A stretch of 14,454 bases of DNA. It comes from Brevundimonas sp. (lineage in GTDB: Bacteria; Pseudomonadota; Alphaproteobacteria; Caulobacterales; Caulobacteraceae). The stretch's first letter is position 1; the number at the start of each line of letters is the position of its first letter. Where the stretch lies: contig NZ_JAVHLH010000043.1 of assembly GCF_031082345.1 (NCBI RefSeq), positions 1 to 14,454 on the forward strand, given 5' to 3'. Positions 1-6,233 of this stretch are shown piece by piece. Under the pieces are notes generated by a model, which had not been told where the DNA came from, did not search any database, and saw only the letters and a program-made list of their open reading frames with translations. The position numbers and the translations under genes were made by a program.

Positions 1-199
1 CCTCCATTCCGGCCGGCATGCCGGCCATCCGGGTGGTCACCCGCCACAGGCCGGGCGTGGGGCCGGCGGGCAGATCGCTCCCGGCCGCGGCCTCCGCCGT
101 CTTCCCGGCCGACGTGTCCGCCGGCGCCGCTTCGTCGCCCTGGCCGCAGGCCGCGAGCGACAGGGCGGCGAACCCCGATACGAGCGTGATGATGCGCAT
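1..199 (-). CDS. DUF3617-like lipoprotein, 5' part only (runs off the window)
   Basis: The reading frame begins at the ATG read on the minus strand at 199-197 and is still open at position 1, so about 66 N-terminal residues are visible. It starts MRIITLVSGFAALSLAAC, a lipoprotein signal peptide with lipobox LAAC and lipidated Cys18. A low-complexity Ala/Gly/Asp linker follows, then GLWRVTTRMAGMPAGME at the window edge. That last segment resembles the start of DUF3617 domains, which open with a G-x-W-x-V/I-T-T pattern followed by Met/Pro/Gly-rich sequence. DUF3617 proteins are small envelope proteins of unknown function. A Shine-Dalgarno GGAGG (plus strand 206-210) lies 6 nt upstream of the start. 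The gene is divergent from the DUF3008 gene. The lipoprotein call is firm; the DUF3617 call rests on about 20 residues. Confidence 0.72.
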   Translation of the reverse strand, partial: MRIITLVSGFAALSLAACGQGDEAAPADTSAGKTAEAAAGSDLPAGPTPGLWRVTTRMAGMPAGME

Positions 200-224
200 G
201 TCGATCCTCCAGACCAAGCCTGAC

Positions 225-251
225 GTCTAGCACATTCGGGGGCGGCGCGAA
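225..251 (-). promoter_or_regulatory. Candidate housekeeping promoter for the DUF3617-like lipoprotein
   Basis: On the minus strand GCTAGAC (plus 225-231) resembles the Caulobacter -10 element GCTANAWC. TTCGCGC (plus 245-251) sits 13 bp upstream as a weak match to TTGaCGS. A transcript would begin about 20 nt before the ATG at 199. This is pattern matching only, and the -35 match is poor. Confidence 0.3.
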
Positions 252-324
252 CGTCGTGAACCGCCGCCCGGGAACCGGCGCGGACCCGCGGCGGTTGGTC
301 GGGAGGTCAGATGGAGACGCCGCC

Positions 325-513
325 ATGCCCGCCAAATCCGCCGCCCAGCAGAAGGCCGCCGGGGCCGCCCTGTCCGCCAAGCGCGGCGACACGCCCAAAT
401 CGGAACTGAAGGACGCGTCGAAATCGATGGTCGAGTCGATGAGCGAGAAAGAGCTGGAGAAGATGGCCCACACCAGCCGCAAGGACAAACCCGAGCACAC
501 GTCCGGCGACTGA
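325..513 (+). CDS. DUF3008 family small protein
   Basis: A 62-residue, highly charged, soluble protein beginning MPAKSAAQQKAAGAALSAKR, the typical opening of DUF3008 proteins. The conserved middle, SKSMVESMSEKELEKMAHT at about residues 32-50, is also recognisable. The function of the family is unknown. The frame opens further upstream at 256, but I chose the ATG at 325 because family members begin at MPAKS and because GGAGA at 313-317 is a well-spaced Shine-Dalgarno. The 23 extra upstream residues look non-conserved. The protein is predicted to be cytoplasmic, with no signal peptide or membrane segment, and its Lys/Glu-rich C-terminal half should be helical. It is divergent from the upstream lipoprotein gene and co-directional with the ExoD gene 95 bp downstream, which appears to have its own promoter. 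Confidence 0.85.
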   Translation: MPAKSAAQQKAAGAALSAKRGDTPKSELKDASKSMVESMSEKELEKMAHTSRKDKPEHTSGD

Positions 514-544
514 CGGCGGGCCGCCTCGCATGGATGTTTGTTAA

Positions 545-574
545 GTGGCGCGCCGTGCCGGACCCGCCTAGATC
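545..574 (+). promoter_or_regulatory. Candidate promoter of the ExoD-family gene
   Basis: CCTAGATC at 567-574 matches 7 of 8 positions of the Caulobacter -10 element GCTANAWC, and GTGGCGC at 545-551 is a partial match (5 of 7) to TTGaCGS with a 15 bp spacer. Transcription would start near 581, leaving a leader of about 28 nt before the ATG at 609. This supports 609, rather than 534, as the start codon. Confidence 0.4.
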
Positions 575-608
575 GTATAACCCCGTCGCGCGAGTCCCGC
601 AGCCGCCC

Positions 609-1241
609 ATGCCCGACTACGACTATCAGAGCGACACACGGCCCTTCTCGCAGGTGCTGGAGGATATCGGGACCAAGACGGATCCGAAATTGTACCTGGG
701 CGAGCTGGTCGACGCCTTCGGCGAGCGCGGCTTCGGCGCCCTGATGCTGTTCTTCGGGCTGATGAACATCGCCATCGGCATCATTCCGGGAACGACGACC
801 ATCCTCGGCGCCCCGCTGCTGCTGATGGGGCTGCAGTTGGCCACCCGCGCGGACCAGTTGTGGCTGCCGAAATGGGCGCTGCGGCGCTGGATCGAACGCG
901 CGGCCTACCGCTCGGGGGTGGAGAAGGTCCTGCCGCGCGTGCGCATGGTCGAACGGCTGTCGCGGCCGCGCCTGCACATGATGACGAGCGAGATCTCCGA
1001 AATCCTCATCGGGGTCGCCACCGTCGCGCTGGCCGGCATCCTGGTTCTGCCGATCTGGGGCGGAAACCTGGTCCCGGCCCTGATCATCTCGACCTTCGGC
1101 TTCGGCCTGATGCAGCGGGACGGGCTGGTGGTGCTGGTGGGCTGGCTGGGCGTGGCCGGCGTCGCCGTCTTCATCTGGGTGGCCTGGGAGCTGGTCAGCC
1201 GGGCCTTGCTGGCGGTCTATCAGATGACCGGTCTGGGCTGA
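609..1241 (+). CDS. ExoD family membrane protein (exopolysaccharide synthesis)
   Basis: A 210-residue integral membrane protein of the ExoD family (named after Rhizobium exoD, linked to exopolysaccharide production and alkali tolerance; the biochemical activity is not established). The family signature is clear: LGELVDAFGERGFGALMLFFG followed by N..IGIIPGTTTILGAPLLLMGLQ across residues 30-76. Hydrophobic segments fall at about 42-78 (re-entrant or hairpin), 133-165 and 171-198, with a basic loop at about 88-122. The second half echoes the first (FGFGLMQRDGL at 163-173). The open frame begins at 534, but the ATG at 609 gives the family-like start MPDYDYQSDTRPFSQ and lies just downstream of the candidate promoter. 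It has no clear Shine-Dalgarno. The gene converges on the flagellin gene across a shared hairpin. No polysaccharide genes are nearby. Confidence 0.88.
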   Translation: MPDYDYQSDTRPFSQVLEDIGTKTDPKLYLGELVDAFGERGFGALMLFFGLMNIAIGIIPGTTTILGAPLLLMGLQLATRADQLWLPKWALRRWIERAAYRSGVEKVLPRVRMVERLSRPRLHMMTSEISEILIGVATVALAGILVLPIWGGNLVPALIISTFGFGLMQRDGLVVLVGWLGVAGVAVFIWVAWELVSRALLAVYQMTGLG

Positions 1242-1251
1242 AAACGCACGA

Positions 1252-1279
1252 GGCGCCGGAGGGCGAACCCTCCGACGCC
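1252..1279 (-). terminator. Hairpin terminator of the flagellin gene (convergent with the ExoD gene)
   Basis: A strong inverted repeat occupies 1252-1263 and 1268-1279. It forms 11 base pairs with one mismatch (C1256 opposite A1275) and a 4-nt loop (UUCG when read on the minus strand). Outer bases 1251 and 1280 also pair. On the minus strand the stem is followed after 7 nt by a TTTT run (plus 1241-1244), so it fits termination of the flagellin transcript 19 nt past its stop. On the plus strand there is no U-tract, though the hairpin may still protect the ExoD mRNA 3' end. Confidence 0.7.
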
Positions 1280-1297
1280 TGCGAGAACCGGAAACAG

Positions 1298-2128
1298 TCA
1301 GTTGCGGAACAGCGACAGGACCAGCTGCGGAGTCTGGTTGGCGATGCCCAGCGCCTGAACCCCGAGCTGCTGCTTTGTCTGCAGGGCCTGGAGCTTGGCG
1401 CTTTCCTTCGCCAGATCGGCATCGACCAGGTTGCCCACTCCCGATTCCAGCGCGTCCGACAGCTTGCCGACGAACGTGATGTGGGTCGAGAGCGCCTTCG
1501 ACTTCGTGCCCAGACGCGCAAGCGCGCCCGAAACGGCGTCGATGGAGTTGCTGACGGCCGTAAGCGAGGCCGCCGCGTCGGTCAGAGTGTCGATCGACTG
1601 CGTAGTGGCGACGGATACCGTCGCGCTGCCCAGGGCCATGACTTCCGCGCCAACCGTCAGCGTGGACGTGCCCTGCGCATTGGCCAGTGCCTGGAAGCCG
1701 GTGGCGCCGGTCTCCAACAGGTTGACCCCGTTGAATTCAGCGTTGGCGGTGACCGAGGCGATCTGGTCGCGCAGAGCCGTGAAGTCCTCGTTGAGGGCCG
1801 CTCGGGCCGAGGTCGAGAGCGACGCGTCGGTCGCCGCCAGTGCCTTCTCCTTCATCTGCAGCAAGAGGTCGGAGACCGTCTCGCCCGCCGCAAGCGCCAC
1901 ATCGACCGCGGCGACGCCGCGATCGAGAGACTGTTTCACCGCGCTCAACGCCCCGATTTCGGCTCGTTGGCCCTGGGCGATCGCCCAGATGGCCCCGTTG
2001 TCCTTGGCGGTCGACACAGACTTGCCGGTGTTGATCCGGTTCTGCGTCGTCGACAGTTGGGCGTTGGTCGCGTTCAGGTTCTGGAGCGCGATCATCGCGC
2101 CCACGTTGGTGTTGACCGACATAACCAT
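1298..2128 (-). CDS. Flagellin (Caulobacter-type)
   Basis: A 276-residue filament subunit, exported unfolded by the flagellar type III system. The N-terminal D0/D1 helices are conserved: SVNTNVGAMIALQNLNATNA (4-23), RINTGK (31-36), AKDNGAIWAIAQ (41-52) and the D1 segment VDVALAAGETVSDLLLQMKE (75-94). The C-terminal D1/D0 helices are also present: GNLVDADLAKESAKLQALQT (232-251), then LGVQALGIANQ and LSLFRN at the end. The variable middle is short (about 140-205), as in Caulobacter flagellins, and there are no cysteines. The frame opens at 2143, but the ATG at 2128 gives MVMSVNTN and follows AAGGA with a 6-nt spacer; 2122 is an alternative. No other flagellar gene is in the window. Caulobacter species carry several flagellin genes, some outside the main clusters, so the exact paralogue cannot be assigned. 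Confidence 0.95.
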   Translation of the reverse strand: MVMSVNTNVGAMIALQNLNATNAQLSTTQNRINTGKSVSTAKDNGAIWAIAQGQRAEIGALSAVKQSLDRGVAAVDVALAAGETVSDLLLQMKEKALAATDASLSTSARAALNEDFTALRDQIASVTANAEFNGVNLLETGATGFQALANAQGTSTLTVGAEVMALGSATVSVATTQSIDTLTDAAASLTAVSNSIDAVSGALARLGTKSKALSTHITFVGKLSDALESGVGNLVDADLAKESAKLQALQTKQQLGVQALGIANQTPQLVLSLFRN

Positions 2129-2204
2129 CGGTTGTCCTTCCATTCTGGTCGGTTGGGAGACGGCCTTCTGGCCGTAGAACCGGTTCTGGTTCGCGCCCGG
2201 CTAC

Positions 2205-2219
2205 GCAAGGACCGGGCCG
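2205..2219 (-). promoter_or_regulatory. Candidate sigma-54 promoter of the flagellin gene
   Basis: Read on the minus strand, CGGCCCGGTCCTTGC carries GG and GC dinucleotides separated by exactly 10 bp, as sigma-54 -24/-12 promoters require, and a perfect TTGC at -12. Against TGGCACG-N4-TTGC it mismatches at two positions of the -24 block. Transcription would start near 2193, giving a leader of about 65 nt before the ATG at 2128. Caulobacter flagellin genes are known to be sigma-54 dependent and FlbD activated, which raises the prior for this site. Confidence 0.55.
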
Positions 2220-2231
2220 ACACCGACGGCC

Positions 2232-2247
2232 AAACAGGCGTCTGTTT
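2232..2247. promoter_or_regulatory. Dyad AAACAG-GCGT-CTGTTT upstream of the flagellin promoter
   Basis: A perfect 6-bp inverted repeat with a 4-bp spacer, centred about 46 bp upstream of the predicted flagellin transcription start. It is AT-richer than its surroundings. It lies between the candidate sigma-54 promoter and the larger palindrome at 2281-2302, where an accessory or DNA-bending factor often binds at such promoters. The protein that binds it is unknown. Confidence 0.4.
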
Positions 2248-2280
2248 TTCCGGCGCATTTCTCCAGCAGTCGGCCCGGCG

Positions 2281-2302
2281 CCCGGCAGATTTATCCGCCG
2301 GG
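2281..2302. promoter_or_regulatory. 22-bp near-perfect palindrome; candidate FlbD-type enhancer
   Basis: Two arms, CCCGGC-x-GAT and ATC-x-GCCGGG, meet at a TT centre, and 9 of 11 pairs match. It lies about 88-109 bp upstream of the predicted flagellin start, the usual distance for an activator of a sigma-54 promoter. In Caulobacter that activator is FlbD, binding ftr elements about 100 bp upstream. It is also about 115-135 bp upstream of the moxR start codon. The palindrome is directly visible; the FlbD assignment is inference. Confidence 0.5.
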
Positions 2303-2360
2303 AAGGGGCCGCCCGGCCGATCCTTTCCGGGTCCGCCGCGTTCCCGCCGGCACATGATCG

Positions 2361-2389
2361 TTGTTTACCCGGGGCGGCTTCGCTACCCC
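2361..2389 (+). promoter_or_regulatory. Candidate promoter of the MoxR ATPase gene
   Basis: TTGTTTA at 2361-2367 is followed after 14 bp by GCTACCCC at 2382-2389, which matches 6 of 8 positions of the Caulobacter -10 element. A start near 2396 would leave about 19 nt before the ATG at 2415, enough for the GTGGAG Shine-Dalgarno. It is a weak match. Confidence 0.33.
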
Positions 2390-2414
2390 TGTCCCGTCAG
2401 CAGTGGAGCCGTCC

Positions 2415-3287
<873 letters not shown>

Positions 3288-3386
3288 ACACAGGATCGAA
3301 CGGCTTTCGTCATTCCGATTACCGCGATTTCACTGGATTCCCGAGGGCTGTAGCGCAGGATGAAGGCGACAAGGACCGACACCATC

Positions 3387-4226
3387 ATGCCCATGCGTCC
3401 CCTTCTGATTCCCGCTCTGTGCACCCTGGCCCTCGTCGCGGCCTGCGACGGCGACGCCGTGCGCATCTCGTCGACGCACACGGAGAACAGCGACGCGAAG
3501 GGCGCGCTGAAGGTCGTTCGGACGCTGCAGTGCCCGCAGACCATGGGCTCTCTGACTCGCAAGGGAACGGCCAGCGCCGAAGGCACGGTCTGCACCTACG
3601 CCGGCCCGCGCGGCGCCGAAGTCAGCCTGCATCTGGTCAAACTGAACGGCGCCACGCCGGCCGAGGCGCTGAAAGCGTTCGAGGACCGGCTGTCGGCGGT
3701 CATGCCGCAGGCGGTGGCGCAGCTGAGATCCGCAGCCGACACAGAGGCCGATCGCGAAGCCGCGGCGGTCGACGCCGCGGCGCCGGCGGGCGATCGAGCC
3801 TCGGTGCAGGCCCCCGGGGTCGACATCCAGGCCGCGGGCGACGACGCCACGGTCCGCCTGCCGGGGTTGCGCATCGAATCGAAGGGTGACGAGGCCAGCG
3901 TGCGCATCGGCGGCTTCCACATCGACGCGAGCGACGGCGAGAGCCGGGTCAACATCGAAGGGTCCGAGGGCGGCGACAACGTCAGCGTCCAGGCCAACCA
4001 GGACGCCGCCGAAATCCGCACCAGCGCCGGCGGCGGCGCGACCCGCGCCAACTGGATCCTGACCGACAACCGGCCGTCCGACGCCGGCTGGCGGCTGGTC
4101 GGCTACGAAGCCCGGGGCCCTGCGGGCGGGCCGATCGTGGTCGCGACGGTGCGCGCCCGCGACCGCGAGCGCGGCCGCGTGTTCGAGGACGCCAAGGATC
4201 TGGTGGCCCTCAACGTCGGCGAATAA
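3387..4226 (+). CDS. Lipoprotein of unknown function with 16-residue internal repeats
   Basis: I do not recognise a named family. The N-terminus MPMRPLLIPALCTLALVAAC is a lipoprotein signal with lipobox VAAC and lipidated Cys20. The domain after it has two cysteines, about residues 49 and 69 (LQCPQTM and GTVCTYAG), which could form a disulfide in the periplasm. At residues 138-185 three tandem 16-residue units share the pattern A-S/T-V-x-x-P/G-G-x-x-I, each ending in acidic residues; two degenerate units follow to about 213. Alternating hydrophobic residues suggest repeated beta-strands. The C-terminal part (WILTDNRPSDAGWRLVGYEARG) looks like an ordinary folded beta segment. The start is uncertain: the frame opens at ATG 3360 (288 aa), 3387 follows AAGGA with an 11-nt spacer, and 3393 is also possible. 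All retain the lipobox. Confidence 0.75.
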   Translation: MPMRPLLIPALCTLALVAACDGDAVRISSTHTENSDAKGALKVVRTLQCPQTMGSLTRKGTASAEGTVCTYAGPRGAEVSLHLVKLNGATPAEALKAFEDRLSAVMPQAVAQLRSAADTEADREAAAVDAAAPAGDRASVQAPGVDIQAAGDDATVRLPGLRIESKGDEASVRIGGFHIDASDGESRVNIEGSEGGDNVSVQANQDAAEIRTSAGGGATRANWILTDNRPSDAGWRLVGYEARGPAGGPIVVATVRARDRERGRVFEDAKDLVALNVGE

Positions 4227-4255
4227 CCGCCGTCAGGGTTGATCGCGGCGGCGGG

Positions 4256-4939
4256 ATGCGTCACCTGACCTGCCACCTGCAGGATACCGCCTTGGCCGCC
4301 ACACCCCGATCGACGTCGAAGAATGCTCCCCGCGCCTGGCAAAGGATGCTGTCCGGGCGACGGCTCGATCTGCTCGATCCGTCGCCGTTCGACATCGAGA
4401 TCGAGGACATCGCCCACGGCCTGGCCCGCGTCGCCCGCTGGAACGGCCAGACCCTCGGCGGCCACGCCTTCTCGGTCGCCCAGCACTCCTGCGTGGTCGA
4501 GGAGATCGCCGCCCACATCCGGCCGGGGCTGGAGCCGAAATGGCGCCTCGCGGCCCTGCTCCACGACGCCTCGGAATACGTGATCGGCGACATGATCTCG
4601 CCGTTCAAGGCGGCGCTCGGGGTCAGCTACAAGGATTTCGAGGCCCGGCTGGAGCACGCCATCCACATCCGCTTCGGCCTGCCCCCCAAAACGCCCGTCC
4701 AGATCAAGAAGCTGATCAAGGAGGCCGACAAGGCCTGCGCCTTCTTCGAGGCCACCCAGCTGGCCGGCTTCACCCGCGCCGAGGCGCTGGGCTTCTTCGG
4801 CAAGCCGCCGGCGGGCTACGACCTGGTCATCGAGCCCCTGCCCGCCCCCGTCGCCCAGCAGCGCTATCTGGAACGCTACCGGGTCCTGGCCGAAGCGGTC
4901 GGCCTCGTCCCCGCCCCCGACGCCTGGCATACGGAGTAG
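4256..4939 (+). CDS. HD-domain phosphohydrolase (YfbR-like)
   Basis: A metal-dependent phosphohydrolase of the HD superfamily; the E. coli relative YfbR is a 5'-deoxynucleotidase. Metal-binding motifs are present: H70 and H77 in GGHAFSVAQHS, the HD pair H103-D104 in LLHDASEYVIGD, and D158 in KEADKAC. The upstream block RAWQRMLSGRRLDLLDPSP (26-44) and IEDIAHGLARVARWNGQT (49-66) is characteristic of this alphaproteobacterial subgroup. The substrate cannot be told from sequence. The ATG at 4256 has no properly spaced Shine-Dalgarno, whereas a TTG at 4292 follows AGGA (4281-4284) by 7 nt and would give a 215-residue protein starting just before the conserved block, so 4292 may be the true start. 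The NrtR-like gene begins 3 bp after this stop, so the two are probably co-transcribed and possibly translationally coupled. Confidence 0.88.
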   Translation: MRHLTCHLQDTALAATPRSTSKNAPRAWQRMLSGRRLDLLDPSPFDIEIEDIAHGLARVARWNGQTLGGHAFSVAQHSCVVEEIAAHIRPGLEPKWRLAALLHDASEYVIGDMISPFKAALGVSYKDFEARLEHAIHIRFGLPPKTPVQIKKLIKEADKACAFFEATQLAGFTRAEALGFFGKPPAGYDLVIEPLPAPVAQQRYLERYRVLAEAVGLVPAPDAWHTE

Positions 4940-4942
4940 GGC

Positions 4943-5884
4943 ATGGCGGGGCCGGCGGAACAGGGCGTGCGCATCGGCCTCTCGGCGGTGGTCATCGCGC
5001 TCCGCGACGGCAAGGCCTGCGTCCTGACCACGCCCGGCGACGACGGCGCCCTGGCCCTGCCGTTCGGCCCGTTCGACCCGGCCAGGGACCGGACGTTCGA
5101 ACTGGCCCTGCGCGCCTTCGTGACCGCGCAGACCGGCTTTCGCCTCGGCTTCGTCGAACAGCTCTACACCTTCGGGGACCTGGGCCGGGCCAGCCCGCGC
5201 GCCACGCCCGGTCCGGAGCGGCGCCGGGAGGTCTCGGTCGGCTATCTGGCGCTGACCGCCGACGCCGCCGACGTGCCCCTGGCCGGGGCGCTGTGGACGC
5301 CGGTGCTGGACATCTTCCCGTGGGAGGATCGCCGCGACGGCGCCGCCGCCTGCCTGCCGCCGCTGCTTGAGGGCCTCACCGCCTGGGCCGCGGGCGATCC
5401 CCGGCGTCAGGCGCGCGTGGATGCGCTGTTCGCCCCGGCTCCGCCGCACCGGTGGAACGAGGGCCGGGTGCTGGAGCGCTATGAACTGCTCTACGAGGCC
5501 GGACTGGTCGCCGAGGCGGCGCGCGATCGCGACCGCCCGACCCCGGCCCAGGCGCCGGGCCGGGCCATGGCCTCGGACCACCGCCGCATCCTCGCCACCG
5601 GGCTGGGCCGGCTGCGCAGCAAGCTGAAATACCGGCCGGTGCTGTTCGACCTGATGCCGCCGACCTTCACCCTGTCCGAACTGCAGGCCGCCGCCGAGGC
5701 GGTCGCGGGCCTGTCGCTGCACAAGCAGAATTTCCGCCGGGGGGTCGAGCGCACCGGCCTGGTGGCGCCGACCGGCCGCCTGTCCGCCGCCACCGGCGGC
5801 CGTCCGGCCGAGTTGTTCCGCACGGCCGACGGCGACGTCTCCGGCGCCGACACCCTCGGCCTGCCCCTGCCCGCCCAGCGTTGA
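4943..5884 (+). CDS. NrtR-type transcriptional regulator: degenerate Nudix domain plus winged helix
   Basis: A 313-residue two-domain protein. Residues about 8-130 form a Nudix fold, but the Nudix box is degenerate: where catalytic members have REUXEEXGU, this protein has AFVTAQTGF (58-66), losing all the catalytic glutamates. Residues about 233-294 (LFDLMPPTFTLSELQAAAEA ... KQNFRRGVERTGLVAPTG ... GGRPAELFR) form the winged helix typical of NrtR. NrtR regulators use a catalytically dead Nudix domain to sense ADP-ribose or a related metabolite and repress NAD synthesis or transport genes. No NAD gene is present here, so the target is unknown. GGAG at 4933-4936 lies inside the end of the HD gene, 6 nt before this ATG, which indicates coupling. 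A Pro/Ala/Arg-rich linker occupies about 193-209. Confidence 0.87.
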   Translation: MAGPAEQGVRIGLSAVVIALRDGKACVLTTPGDDGALALPFGPFDPARDRTFELALRAFVTAQTGFRLGFVEQLYTFGDLGRASPRATPGPERRREVSVGYLALTADAADVPLAGALWTPVLDIFPWEDRRDGAAACLPPLLEGLTAWAAGDPRRQARVDALFAPAPPHRWNEGRVLERYELLYEAGLVAEAARDRDRPTPAQAPGRAMASDHRRILATGLGRLRSKLKYRPVLFDLMPPTFTLSELQAAAEAVAGLSLHKQNFRRGVERTGLVAPTGRLSAATGGRPAELFRTADGDVSGADTLGLPLPAQR

Positions 5885-5941
5885 GAAAAGCGTCCCGGGC
5901 GGCGGCGTGGCGATGAAGCGGCCGGCAGGGTCCGGAAGGGC

Positions 5942-5968
5942 TTGCAGCCGGGGCCGCGCCCCATTAGA
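5942..5968 (+). promoter_or_regulatory. Candidate tRNA-Ser promoter
   Basis: TTGCAG at 5942-5947 and ATTAGA at 5963-5968 are 15 bp apart and lie about 40 bp before the mature tRNA start. The match to alphaproteobacterial consensus is weak. The spacer contains a GGGGC/GCCCC dyad (5950-5962) that could also be read as a hairpin after the NrtR gene. Confidence 0.28.
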
Positions 5969-6005
5969 GAGGCCGCTCGCTCGACCAAGCGTCCTACGGC
6001 CCCGC

Positions 6006-6095
<90 letters not shown>

Positions 6096-6099
6096 CCGC

Positions 6100-6111
6100 T
6101 TTTATCTTTTT
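6100..6111 (+). terminator. T-rich 3' trailer of tRNA-Ser
   Basis: TTTTATCTTTTT follows the CCA end by 4 nt inside an unusually AT-rich stretch (about 6098-6126) of a GC-rich region. It probably ends the tRNA transcript, with the stable tRNA fold standing in for a separate hairpin; no independent stem-loop is present directly before it. Confidence 0.5.
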
Positions 6112-6133
6112 AATTCAATAGCATTTCAGCGAC

Positions 6134-6150
6134 GGCCCAGCGCTTGGGCC
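6134..6150. repeat. Inverted repeat GGCCCA / TGGGCC between tRNA-Ser and acsA
   Basis: A 6-bp perfect stem with a 5-nt spacer, lying about 85 nt beyond the acsA stop codon on the minus strand and 38 bp after the tRNA. It has no adjoining U-tract on either strand, so it is at best a weak or factor-dependent terminator. Confidence 0.35.
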
Positions 6151-6214
6151 GAGGCTGGGCGGCTGACGGCGGCGCTTCACCGACCGTCGGAACAACCCGG
6201 CCAGTGTGTCGCCG

Positions 6215-6230
6215 CCGGTCTCGCGACCGG
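6215..6230 (-). terminator. Hairpin directly after the acsA stop codon
   Basis: CCGGTC pairs with GACCGG around a 4-nt loop that reads GCGA on the minus strand, a stable GNRA tetraloop. It begins 3 nt past the acsA stop codon. No U-tract follows, so it may protect the mRNA 3' end or work with Rho rather than act as an intrinsic terminator. Confidence 0.45.
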
Positions 6231-6233
6231 GCG

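Noticed and set aside
4227..4251. CCGCCG/CGGCGG inverted repeat between the lipoprotein and HD genes
   Set aside because: Such short GC-only pairs are expected by chance at this composition; the loop is 13 nt and no U-tract follows.
4103..5722. 539-codon open frame on the minus strand
   Set aside because: It is antisense to the HD and NrtR genes, both of which have clear family motifs. Its composition is typical of a shadow frame.
5950..5962. GGGGC/GCCCC hairpin as terminator of the NrtR gene
   Set aside because: It has only a 5-bp stem with a 3-nt loop, no U-tract, and lies 66 bp past the stop within a possible tRNA promoter.
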